64,000 bases of DNA from contig NZ_CP062006.1 of NCBI RefSeq assembly GCF_017487345.1, positions 1,928,001-1,992,000 on the forward strand, read 5' to 3'. Positions 16,907-24,352 of this stretch are shown piece after piece (the stretch's first letter is position 1; every line of letters starts with the position of its first letter). Made by a program: the position numbers and the translations under genes. The notes beneath the pieces are model-generated. The model saw only the letters and a list, made by a program, of their open reading frames with translations. It did no database searches and was not told the origin of the DNA. Origin of the DNA: Brevundimonas pondensis. GTDB taxonomy: Bacteria > Pseudomonadota > Alphaproteobacteria > Caulobacterales > Caulobacteraceae.

Positions 16907-17686
16907 ATGTCCGACACGGTCGCCGATCCCGCCTTTGAACCGCCGCCCGAGGCCATGGCCTTCTACGAGGAAAGCCTGAGGTTGCTGAAGGAATCCGGCG
17001 TGCCCTTCCTGCTTTCAGGCACCTATGCGGTCACGGCCTATACCGGCATCCGCCGTCCGACCAAGGACCTGGACGTCTTCTGCAAACCCGGCGACTACCC
17101 GCGTATCCTCGCCTACTTCCAGGCCCGCGGCTATCGGACGGATGTCGAGGACGAGCGCTGGATCGCCAAGGTGTGGAAGGACGACAAACACTTCTTCGAC
17201 GTCATCTTCGCCATGTCGAACGGGACCATCGCGGTGTCGGACAGCTGGTTTGGCGAGGACCGGATCACGGTCTACGGCCACGAGGTGACCATCACCCCGC
17301 CCACGGCCCTGATCCTGTCCAAGGTCTTCATCCAGGATCGCTATCGCTATGACGGGGCCGATGTGAACCACGTCATCCTCAAGCAGTCCGACGCCATCGA
17401 CTGGAAGTCCATGCTGGACCAGATGGACCTCTACTGGGAGGTCCTGATGGCCCACCTGCTCAACTTCCGCTTCGCCTATCCCACCGAGCGCGGCCTCGTG
17501 CCGGCCTGGCTGATGACCGAACTTCTGGAGCGGCTGGAAGCCCAGGTCGACCTGCCTGCGCCGCGCGTCAGGGTGTGTCGCGGGCGTCTGTTCAGCCCTC
17601 GCGACTATATCGCCGACATCACCGAATGGGGCTTCGGCGACGTGGTGGGCAAGGGCCTGGAGGAACGCCATGACCCCGTCTACTGA
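16907..17686 (+). CDS. Nucleotidyltransferase-fold protein
   Basis: A 259-residue protein starting at MSDTVADPAFEPP, with AGGAA upstream. Residues about 30-65 carry the minimal nucleotidyltransferase signature: an SGTYAV turn, then RRPTKDLDVF with the D-x-D pair, and a possible third acidic residue in HFFDVIF. This layout resembles AbiEii/MNT-type nucleotidyltransferases, although the usual GG is GT here. The gene overlaps the following metallophosphoesterase by 17 bases, so the two are coupled, and a strong stress promoter precedes them. The substrate is unknown; nucleotide transfer to a protein, tRNA or small molecule are all possible. Confidence 0.7.
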   Translation: MSDTVADPAFEPPPEAMAFYEESLRLLKESGVPFLLSGTYAVTAYTGIRRPTKDLDVFCKPGDYPRILAYFQARGYRTDVEDERWIAKVWKDDKHFFDVIFAMSNGTIAVSDSWFGEDRITVYGHEVTITPPTALILSKVFIQDRYRYDGADVNHVILKQSDAIDWKSMLDQMDLYWEVLMAHLLNFRFAYPTERGLVPAWLMTELLERLEAQVDLPAPRVRVCRGRLFSPRDYIADITEWGFGDVVGKGLEERHDPVY

Positions 17687-18500
17687 GCGCGCCAAAGCGG
17701 AGGCCCCCACGTCGGACCCCCAGACGTCGGACCCCAAGACGTCAGACGCCCAGACGCCGCAGCCCGGCATGGAAGCCGGCCCCGGCAAGAAGCTTCGCAT
17801 CGCCGCCGTCGGCGACCTGCATGTCGGCGAGACCTCGCACCGCGTCTACCGCGACCTGTTCGACCAGGTCCATGAAGAGGCCGACGTCCTGTGCCTGTGC
17901 GGCGACCTGGTCAATTTCGGCAAGACCGCGGAGGTCGAGAACCTGCTGGAAGACCTGCGCGCCTGCCGCATCCCCATGGTCGGCGTCCTGGGCAATCATG
18001 AGCATGAGTGCGGACAGCCCCAGGAGGTGTCGCGCCTGATGTCGGAGGCCGGGGTCAAGATGCTGACCGGAGAGTCCTACGAGATCGAGGGGGTGGGGTT
18101 CGCCGGCGGCAAGGGCTTCGTCGGCGGCTTCGGCCGCTACATGCTCAGCCCGTTCGGCGAGGCCTCGATCAAGCACTTCGTCCAGGAGGCCGTCGAAGAC
18201 GCCAATCTGATCGAGAATTCGATCCGCACCCTGCGAACCGAACGCAGCGTGGTTCTGCTCCACTATTCGCCTGTCGTCGATACGGTGGTCGGCGAACCGC
18301 CCGAAATCCACCCCTTCCTCGGCTCCTCGCGTCTCGGCGAGGTCGTCGACCGCTACGACAACGTCAAGCTGGTGGTCCACGGCCATGCCCACCGCGGCGC
18401 CCCGGAAGGCCGCACCGCGCGCGGGGTGCCGGTCTATAATGTCGCCCTGCCCGTCCTGCGCACCCTCGGCGACAAGCCCTACCGCGTCTTCGAAGTCTGA
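17670..18500 (+). CDS. Metallophosphoesterase (calcineurin-like)
   Basis: A 276-residue protein with the full set of metal-binding motifs in order: GDLH (about 49-52), CGDLVNFG (77-84), GNHEHE (108-113), HYSP, and HGHAHRG near the C-terminus. This is a dinuclear phosphoesterase that could cleave phosphodiesters or nucleotides. The first 40 residues are a Pro/Thr/Ser-rich, probably unstructured leader made from a threefold 15-bp repeat. The start lies inside the end of the nucleotidyltransferase gene (17-base overlap). The pairing suggests it acts on the product or target of that enzyme. Confidence 0.82.
   Translation: MTPSTERAKAEAPTSDPQTSDPKTSDAQTPQPGMEAGPGKKLRIAAVGDLHVGETSHRVYRDLFDQVHEEADVLCLCGDLVNFGKTAEVENLLEDLRACRIPMVGVLGNHEHECGQPQEVSRLMSEAGVKMLTGESYEIEGVGFAGGKGFVGGFGRYMLSPFGEASIKHFVQEAVEDANLIENSIRTLRTERSVVLLHYSPVVDTVVGEPPEIHPFLGSSRLGEVVDRYDNVKLVVHGHAHRGAPEGRTARGVPVYNVALPVLRTLGDKPYRVFEV
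17709..17753 (+). repeat. Three tandem copies of a 15-bp repeat
   Basis: Copies at 17709-17723 (ACGTCGGACCCCCAG), 17724-17738 and 17739-17753 differ by one to three bases. They encode TSDPQ, TSDPK, TSDAQ at the N-terminus of the metallophosphoesterase, in a flexible leader. A unit length divisible by three means copy-number changes would keep the frame. Confidence 0.85.
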
Positions 18501-18555
18501 AGCGCCCGGGTCGCGCGGGCGGATCACCGCGCGCGCTTGCCCTTCCCGACACCTA

Positions 18556-18585
18556 AATATATGCTTCATATACGAAACATATATT
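18556..18585. promoter_or_regulatory. 30-bp AT-rich palindromic operator upstream of the ParD-like/map operon
   Basis: ATATATG at 18557-18563 mirrors CATATAT at 18578-18584, and the intervening CTTCATATACGAAA is also nearly self-complementary, so the whole 30 bp is a near-perfect palindrome. It is strikingly AT-rich for this genome and ends 12 bases before the ATG of the ParD-like gene. Antitoxins of this class commonly bind such sites to autoregulate; binding here is inferred. Confidence 0.7.
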
Positions 18586-18597
18586 GAGGATCAGCCC

Positions 18598-18834
18598 ATG
18601 GGCATCGTCAACATCGAGGACGAACTGCACGAGCAGTTGCGCCGGGCCAGCAAGGCCTCATGCCGGTCCATCAACGCCCAGGCCGCCTTCTGGATCAGGA
18701 TCGGCATGTTGGGCGAGTTGAACCCGGGCCTGTCCTTTCAGGAACTGGCCGCGCGCGAGTTGAAGGCCGCCGGCGTCGGCGCCGACATCAACGCCTCTGG
18801 CCTCGTTCCCTCGGACCTGACGGCCGCCGCATGA
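18598..18834 (+). CDS. ParD-like antitoxin-family protein
   Basis: A 78-residue protein starting at MGIVNIEDELHEQLRR, with GAGGA at the right distance. The N-terminus fits a ribbon-helix-helix fold, followed by a long helix (SCRSINAQAAFWIRIGMLGE). It resembles the ParD-like family (PF11903 type). No ParE-type toxin is next to it; instead the gene overlaps methionine aminopeptidase by four bases (ATGA). The near-perfect palindrome just upstream fits autoregulation. Whether it acts as an antitoxin or as a regulator of the aminopeptidase is not known. Confidence 0.78.
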   Translation: MGIVNIEDELHEQLRRASKASCRSINAQAAFWIRIGMLGELNPGLSFQELAARELKAAGVGADINASGLVPSDLTAAA

Positions 18835-19601
18835 CCAAGACCCCGGCCGAAATCGAACTCATGGCCGAGGCGGGCCGCCTGCTCGCCTCGGTCTTCACCC
18901 ATCTGGACGGCCTGAAACTGGCGGGCATGAGCACCCTGCAGATCGACGCCCTGGTCGAGCGCTTCATCGTCGATGACCTGAAGGCCCGCCCGGCCAGCAA
19001 GGGCCAGTACGGCTACGGTTTCGTGCTCAACAGCTCGCGCAACCAGGTCGTCTGCCACGGCGTCCCTTCACCGGACGAAATCCTGTGCGACGGCGACATC
19101 ATCAATCTCGACATCACCCTGGAGAAGGACGGCTTCATCGCCGACTCCAGCAAGACCTATCTGATCGGCGAAGTGGCCCGCCCCGCACGCCGCCTGGTCC
19201 AGACCACCTATGAGGCCCTGTGGAAGGGCATCCGGGCGGTGCGTCCCGGCGCCACGCTGGGCGACATCGGCCACGCCATCGAGCGGCACGCAACGAAGAA
19301 CGGCTATTCCATCGTCCGCGACTTCTGCGGCCACGGCATTGGCCGCGAAATGCACGAAGCGCCTCAGGTCCTGCATTTCGGCAAGCCCGGAAGCGGCTTG
19401 AGGCTGCGCGAAGGCATGGTCTTCACCATCGAGCCCATGCTCAACCAGGGCCGCCGCACTGTCGAGACCCTGGACGACGGATGGACCGTCGTCACCACCG
19501 ACGGCAAGCTCTCCGCCCAGTTCGAACACACCGTCGCCGTCACCCGCGACGGCGTCCGGGTCCTGACCCTTCGACCGGATGAAGCGCGGCAGGCCGCCTG
19601 A
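18831..19601 (+). CDS. map: Type I methionine aminopeptidase
   Basis: A 256-residue enzyme that removes N-terminal methionine from new proteins. All five metal ligands are visible: the two aspartates in NLDITLEKDGFIADSS, H in GHGIGREMHE, E in FTIEPML and E in QFEHTVAV. The substrate-side histidine in VVCHGVPS is also present. Length and motif spacing fit an intact type I enzyme without the N-terminal zinc finger. The start is fixed by the ATGA overlap with the ParD-like gene. Its pairing with an antitoxin-like gene suggests this may be a second, conditionally expressed copy rather than the housekeeping one; that is inference. Confidence 0.92.
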   Translation: MTKTPAEIELMAEAGRLLASVFTHLDGLKLAGMSTLQIDALVERFIVDDLKARPASKGQYGYGFVLNSSRNQVVCHGVPSPDEILCDGDIINLDITLEKDGFIADSSKTYLIGEVARPARRLVQTTYEALWKGIRAVRPGATLGDIGHAIERHATKNGYSIVRDFCGHGIGREMHEAPQVLHFGKPGSGLRLREGMVFTIEPMLNQGRRTVETLDDGWTVVTTDGKLSAQFEHTVAVTRDGVRVLTLRPDEARQAA

Positions 19602-19619
19602 ATCCAGCCGGGCTATGGA

Positions 19620-20513
19620 TCAGCCGATGCCGGCCCCGCCGGTCACGCCCCAGACCTCGCCGGTGACGAAGCTGGCTTCCTGGGAGGCCAGCAGGACATA
19701 GACCGGCGCGATCTCCACCGGCTGCCCCGGCCGGCCGAAGGCGCTGTGGGCCCCGAACTGCTCGACCTTTTCCTGAGGCTGACCGCCGCTGGGTTGAAGC
19801 ACGGTCCAGAAGGGCCCCGGCGCAACGGCGTTCACACGCACGCCCTTTTCGATCATCTGCCTGGCCAGGGCCTTGGTGTAGGCGACGATCCCCGCCTTGG
19901 TCGTGGCGTAGTCCAGAAGGATGTCCGAGGGCTCATAGGCCTGGATCGAGGCGGTGGTGATGATGGATGCGCCTGGCGGAAGATGGGGCTCGGCGGCCTT
20001 GCAAAGCCAGTGAAGCGCATAGAGGTTGGTCTTCAGCGTCGCATCGAAATCCTCGGTCGAGACCTCCGACACCGCCTTGCGGAACTGCTGGTGACCGGCG
20101 TTGACGACCAGGATGTCCAGGCCGCCGAAAACCTCCACCACCCGCGCGACCATGGCCGCATTCCACGCTTCGTCCCTGACGTCTCCGGCCAGGGCCAGGG
20201 CCTTCACCCCGGCCTTCTCGATCAGGGCGACCACCTCTGCGGCGTCCGCCTCCTCGGACGGCAGATAGCCGATAGCGACGTCTGCGCCTTCGCGCGCAAA
20301 GGCGATGGCGGTCGCCCGGCCGATGCCGGAATCCCCGCCCGTGATCAGGGCCCGGCGTCCTTTCAGACGGCCATGTCCGACATAGCTGTCCTCGCCATGG
20401 TCGGGCCGAGGGATCATCCGGCCCGCCAGGCCGGGTTCAGCCTGAGGCTGACGTGGAAAGGGCGGTCGGGGATACTGGTTGCGCGGATCCTGCATGGCGA
20501 GGCGATCGGACAT
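19620..20513 (-). CDS. SDR-family oxidoreductase (general-stress/glucose-dehydrogenase-like)
   Basis: A 297-residue short-chain dehydrogenase. The cofactor motif is TGGDSGIGRA (about residue 57), then NAGHQ, and the catalytic S...YxxxK set is TASIQAYE...DYATTKAG. The 50-residue N-terminal extension (MSDRLAMQDPRNQYPRPP) is typical of the YhxC/GsiB-linked SDR subgroup often tied to stress. The ATG at 20513 has GAGGAAGACCC upstream, which rejects the longer frame. It points toward map, so the two genes are convergent. The substrate is unknown. Confidence 0.88.
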   Translation of the reverse strand: MSDRLAMQDPRNQYPRPPFPRQPQAEPGLAGRMIPRPDHGEDSYVGHGRLKGRRALITGGDSGIGRATAIAFAREGADVAIGYLPSEEADAAEVVALIEKAGVKALALAGDVRDEAWNAAMVARVVEVFGGLDILVVNAGHQQFRKAVSEVSTEDFDATLKTNLYALHWLCKAAEPHLPPGASIITTASIQAYEPSDILLDYATTKAGIVAYTKALARQMIEKGVRVNAVAPGPFWTVLQPSGGQPQEKVEQFGAHSAFGRPGQPVEIAPVYVLLASQEASFVTGEVWGVTGGAGIG

Positions 20514-20714
20514 GGGTCTTCCTCGTTGTGGCGCCTGTCCCGGCCAGGGGCGGCGCAGGGGATGCCGATCTAATGTCCTCGTCCCTCGCGACGTTCCACC
20601 CGGCCGCCGACCCGACCCTCGCAACGCTGACGAGCCCGCCGCGTTCTCCCTTGCCGTCCTCGGCGCGCTTGTCGCCGCAGCCGACGGCCGTCACCAGGAG
20701 ACGCCTGTAAGCGC

Positions 20715-21734
20715 ATGCCCACGCCCGGCCAAGGTCTCGCCTCTGTCCTCCAGCCCACCCCCGCCGGCCTGTGGTGCCCGGGGGGCGACTTCTACATCGA
20801 CCCGCCGCGCCCGGTGGACCGGGCCGTCATCACCCATGGTCACGCCGATCACGCTCGCGCGGGACATGGCGCCGTCCTGGCCACGGTCGAGACCCTGGCC
20901 ATCATGGGCGAGCGCTATGGCGCGGACTTCGCCGGGCGCACCCAGGCCCTCTCCTATGGCGAGCGGCTCAAGGTCGGCGGCGTCGAGCTCTCCCTGGCTC
21001 CGGCCGGACATGTTCTGGGATCAGCCCAGGCGACCGTCCGTCAGGGCGGCCTGACCATCACCGCCTCCGGCGACTACAAGCGCCGCCGCGATCCCACCTG
21101 CGCCGCCTTCGAGCCCGTGCCGAGCGACGTCTTCATCACCGAGGCGACGTTCGCCCTGCCGGTCTTTCGCCATCCGCCGGACACGCAGGAGATCGGACGG
21201 CTGCTGCGCTCGGTGCAGCAGTTCCCCGAACGCGCCCATCTCGTCGGCGCCTATGCGCTCGGCAAGGCGCAGCGCCTCATCCGGCTGCTGCGCGAGGCGG
21301 GCTATGACGAGACCATCTATGTCCACGGCGCCCTGGAACGGCTGAACCGGCTGTATGAGCATTTCGGCGTCGACCTGGGACCGCTGGCTCCGGCTACGGG
21401 ATCAAGGGCCGACTTCGCCGGGCGCATCATCGTCGCTCCGCCCTCCGCCATCGCCGACCGCTGGAGCCGACGTTTCCCGGATCCTGTCACGGCCTTCGCC
21501 TCGGGCTGGATGAGCGTGCGGGCGCGGGTGCGCCAGCGCGGCGTCGAGCTGCCGCTGATCCTCTCCGACCACGCCGACTGGGACGAGTTGACCGCCACCC
21601 TGACCGAACTGTCGCCCCAGGAAACCTGGATCACCCATGGCCGCGACGACGCCCTGCGCCGCTGGGCTGAACTGCAGGGCCTGACGGCGCGCGCCCTGCA
21701 TCTGGTCGGCTATGAAGACGAGGACGACGACTGA
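20715..21734 (+). CDS. Ligase-associated DNA exonuclease (metallo-beta-lactamase fold)
   Basis: A 339-residue protein with the MBL zinc motif HGHADH at 41-46 and an SNM1/CPSF-like body (ILSDHADWDELTATL, ETWITHGR near the C-terminus). This is the exonuclease member of the Lig/Exo/Lhr/MPE repair cluster known from Pseudomonas putida and many proteobacteria (TIGR04122 type). It abuts the ligase gene with a one-base overlap (TGATG), so both are made together. It likely resects or cleans DNA ends before ligation. Confidence 0.9.
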   Translation: MPTPGQGLASVLQPTPAGLWCPGGDFYIDPPRPVDRAVITHGHADHARAGHGAVLATVETLAIMGERYGADFAGRTQALSYGERLKVGGVELSLAPAGHVLGSAQATVRQGGLTITASGDYKRRRDPTCAAFEPVPSDVFITEATFALPVFRHPPDTQEIGRLLRSVQQFPERAHLVGAYALGKAQRLIRLLREAGYDETIYVHGALERLNRLYEHFGVDLGPLAPATGSRADFAGRIIVAPPSAIADRWSRRFPDPVTAFASGWMSVRARVRQRGVELPLILSDHADWDELTATLTELSPQETWITHGRDDALRRWAELQGLTARALHLVGYEDEDDD

Positions 21735-23356
21735 TGCGCGCCTTCGCCGCCCTGCTCGACCGGCTGTCCTTCACGGCCTCGCGCAACGCCAAGCTCCGGC
21801 TGATCCGCGACCACCTGGCCGACGCCCCCGATCCCGACCGGGGCTGGGCCCTGGCCGCCCTGACGGGCGCCCTGTCCTTCACCGCCGCCAAGCCGGCCGT
21901 CATCCGTCAGGTCGTCGAGGGGCGGGTCGATCCCGAACTCTTCCGCCTGTCCTACGACTATGTCGGCGATCTGGCGGAGACCGTCGCCCTGATCTGGCCG
22001 GCCCGCCACGGCGCCAACCGCGAGCCGGAACTGTCCGAGGTGATCGACGCCCTGAGCGCCGCCAAACGCGGCGAGGTTCAGGGCCTGCTGGAAGGCTGGC
22101 TGGACGCCCTGGACGCCGACGGGCGCTGGGCTCTGTTGAAGCTGGTGACCGGGGGTTTGCGCGTCGGCGTCTCGGCGCGACTGGCCTGGCAGGCGGCGGC
22201 GGACTTCGGCGGGGTCGAGGTCGCCGACATCCAGGAGGTCTGGCACGCCCAGAGCCCGCCCTATGCCGACCTTCTGGCCTGGCTGGACGGCAGGACCGAG
22301 CGCCCCTCGGCCATGGCGCACGGCCGCTTTCGCCCGGTCATGCTGGCGCAACCGATCGACGAAGCCGTCGACCTGCCCAGGCTGGACCCCGGCGAATACG
22401 CCGCGGAATGGAAGTGGGACGGCATCCGCGTCCAGGCGGTCAGCGAAGGGGGCGTCAAACGCCTCTACAGCCGAACCGGCGAGGATGTGTCCGCCGCCTT
22501 TCCCGATGTCGTGGCCGCCTTGGCCTATGAGGGGGTCATCGACGGCGAGCTCCTGGTGCTGCGCGACGTTCGGGTCGCTCCATTCGGGGATCTGCAGCAA
22601 AGGTTGAACCGCAAGACGGCGGACGCCAGGCTGATGATCAGTCACCCGGCGGGCGTGCGCGCGTATGACCTTCTGGCCGCCGACGGGGAAGACCTGCGCG
22701 CCCTGCCCTTCGCCGAGCGCCGCAAGCGCCTGGAAGGCTTCGTCGCCGAAATCGGCTCAGACCGCATCGACCTGTCGCCCCTCGTTCCCTTCCGGACCTG
22801 GGAAGACCTGGCGGCCCGTCGCGCCGAACCGCCGCCGGGCGATCCGCAGTCGGCGGAGGGGCTGATGCTGAAACGGCTCGACAGCCTCTATGAAGCCGGC
22901 CGCCCCAGAGGGCCCTGGTTCAAGTGGAAGCGCGATCCGCGTCTGATCGACGCCGTCCTGATGTACGCCCAGCGCGGCCACGGCAAACGCTCCAGCTTCT
23001 ACTCCGACTACACCTTCGGCGTCTGGACCGAGGATGCCGACGGCGTCCATGTCCTCACTCCCGTCGGCAAGGCCTATTTCGGCTTCACCGATGAAGAACT
23101 GAAACAGCTCGACAGGTTCGTGCGCGAGCACACGGTCGAGCGTTTCGGCCCCGTCCGCTCCGTCACGGCGACGCGCGAGTTCGGCCTGGTGCTCGAGGTT
23201 GCCTTCGAGGGCCTGCAAAGGTCCAAACGCCACAAGTCCGGCGTGGCCATGAGATTTCCCCGCATCAGCCGCATCCGCTGGGACAAGCCGGCAAAGGAGG
23301 CGGACGAGCTGCATACGCTGGAAGCCATGCTGGACGCGCCCTCGGCCGCCCCCTGA
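21734..23356 (+). CDS. Ligase-associated ATP-dependent DNA ligase
   Basis: A 540-residue ATP-dependent ligase. The adenylated lysine is K227 in EWKWDGIRVQ; other nucleotidyltransferase motifs follow (GVIDGELLV, SAEGLMLKR, WFKWKRDP). An N-terminal helical DNA-binding domain (about 1-200) and a C-terminal OB-fold (TREFGLVLEVAFEG, FPRISRIRWD) complete the LIG1-like layout of the PP_1105-type family. It has no LigD polymerase or phosphoesterase domains. It is coupled to the exonuclease gene upstream; its usual partners Lhr and PdeM lie 2.3 kb further on. Confidence 0.92.
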   Translation: MRAFAALLDRLSFTASRNAKLRLIRDHLADAPDPDRGWALAALTGALSFTAAKPAVIRQVVEGRVDPELFRLSYDYVGDLAETVALIWPARHGANREPELSEVIDALSAAKRGEVQGLLEGWLDALDADGRWALLKLVTGGLRVGVSARLAWQAAADFGGVEVADIQEVWHAQSPPYADLLAWLDGRTERPSAMAHGRFRPVMLAQPIDEAVDLPRLDPGEYAAEWKWDGIRVQAVSEGGVKRLYSRTGEDVSAAFPDVVAALAYEGVIDGELLVLRDVRVAPFGDLQQRLNRKTADARLMISHPAGVRAYDLLAADGEDLRALPFAERRKRLEGFVAEIGSDRIDLSPLVPFRTWEDLAARRAEPPPGDPQSAEGLMLKRLDSLYEAGRPRGPWFKWKRDPRLIDAVLMYAQRGHGKRSSFYSDYTFGVWTEDADGVHVLTPVGKAYFGFTDEELKQLDRFVREHTVERFGPVRSVTATREFGLVLEVAFEGLQRSKRHKSGVAMRFPRISRIRWDKPAKEADELHTLEAMLDAPSAAP

Positions 23357-23362
23357 CTTGGG

Positions 23363-23560
23363 CTAGCGGCTGTCCTTGTGTCGGGGATTGGGCTCGCCCG
23401 AGCCCGGATCCGTCCGGGTTTCGGTCGATAGCCCGGAGGCTTTGGAGCCCCTGGGTTCAGTCGCCGGCCGCGGAGGCTGTCCGGCCCGGTCCGGCGGGCG
23501 CAGATTTTCATTCTCGGCCTCGCGGCCGGTGCGTTCGGCAGGTTTGTCCGGTTGCGTCAT
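23363..23560 (-). CDS. Small hydrophilic hypothetical protein
   Basis: A 65-residue, highly charged and proline-rich sequence (MTQPDKPAERTGREAENE) with no hydrophobic core, so probably disordered. GGGAG lies 8 bases before the ATG. It ends 6 bases from the convergent ligase stop and lies downstream of the DUF3008 gene on the same strand (43-base gap), so it may be co-expressed from the stress promoter at 23880. The family is unknown. Confidence 0.5.
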   Translation of the reverse strand: MTQPDKPAERTGREAENENLRPPDRAGQPPRPATEPRGSKASGLSTETRTDPGSGEPNPRHKDSR

Positions 23561-23603
23561 CAGGCGTCTCCCAGGTGTGCGAAGAGGACAAGAGAGCCCG
23601 GCG

Positions 23604-23795
23604 TCACGCCGACTTGCCCGTGTGCTCCGGCTTGCCCTCGCGCGGGGTCGAAGCCATCTCCTCCAGCTCCTTGCGGGTCATGCTTTCCTCCATGGACTTC
23701 GAGGCGCCCCGAAGCTTGCTTTTCGGCGCATCGCCCCGTTTTGCGGCCAGGGCGGCCCCTGCCGCCTTCTGCTGGGCTGCGGATTTGGCGGGCAT
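23604..23795 (-). CDS. DUF3008 family stress-associated small protein
   Basis: A 63-residue basic protein beginning MPAKSAAQQKAAGAALAAKR and containing SKLRGASKSMEESM, with the conserved C-terminal ELEEMASTPREGKPEH. These are the hallmarks of DUF3008. GGGAG before the ATG at 23795 supports this start over the one seven codons upstream. The family has no known function but is common in stress regulons of alphaproteobacteria; a matching promoter lies 61 bases upstream. Confidence 0.85.
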   Translation of the reverse strand: MPAKSAAQQKAAGAALAAKRGDAPKSKLRGASKSMEESMTRKELEEMASTPREGKPEHTGKSA

Positions 23796-23855
23796 GTCGA
23801 AATCTCCCTGATTCATCGCCGGATCGAGCGAAAGGCCGGTCAGACACCTTCTTTC

Positions 23856-23880
23856 AACCCGCCCCCGAAACCCGGGTTCC
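23856..23880 (-). promoter_or_regulatory. Predicted sigma-EcfG promoter for the DUF3008 gene
   Basis: On the minus strand, GGAAC (23880-23876), a 16-base spacer and GGTT (23859-23856). It lies 61 bases upstream of the DUF3008 start. The -10 core GTT is intact; the preceding base is G, as in most other sites in this window. Confidence 0.65.
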
Positions 23881-24012
23881 TGAGGGGCTCCGCCGGCTCG
23901 ACCCGACCGACCGCGGTAGTGGCATGGCGCTTAAGGACCGAAGAGTCCGATACCGGACAGAAGGCGGCGAGCCGCCGCGTGACCTTGATTGATCCAGCGC
24001 GGTTGGCCCTCC

Positions 24013-24279
24013 CTAGCCCTTCCGTTCAAAGCGCCATTTCATAATCAGGACGCCGCTGGCCATGACAAGGGCGCAGCCGTTGGCGAGGGTCACGGGCCAT
24101 GCCTCGGTCAGCAGGCCGTAGCATACCCATAGAATGAAGCAGCTCACGGTCAGGGCGTAGGTCTTGAGCGAGACGCTGGAGGCGTCGCGCTCCTTCCAGA
24201 TCTTGTAAATCTGGGGCGCGAAACTGCTGACAGAGCACAGGGCGGCGGCGACGCCGACCATATCGGCCATGGAGATCAT
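24013..24279 (-). CDS. SemiSWEET family sugar transporter
   Basis: An 88-residue protein with three hydrophobic helices and the PQ-loop motif (APQIYKIWKER) in the first helix turn. The end of helix 3 (VMASGVLIMKWRFERKG) is also typical. SemiSWEETs work as dimers for passive sugar transport across the inner membrane. It is one of four oppositely oriented genes that separate the ligase/exonuclease pair from lhr/pdeM. Confidence 0.85.
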   Translation of the reverse strand: MISMADMVGVAAALCSVSSFAPQIYKIWKERDASSVSLKTYALTVSCFILWVCYGLLTEAWPVTLANGCALVMASGVLIMKWRFERKG

Positions 24280-24352
24280 AGGTCAGTCCCGAACTCGACC
24301 GGTCCGGCCGCAGTGAGTCAGCCTAACGCCGCGGCCCCCCGCGGGCTCCCTG

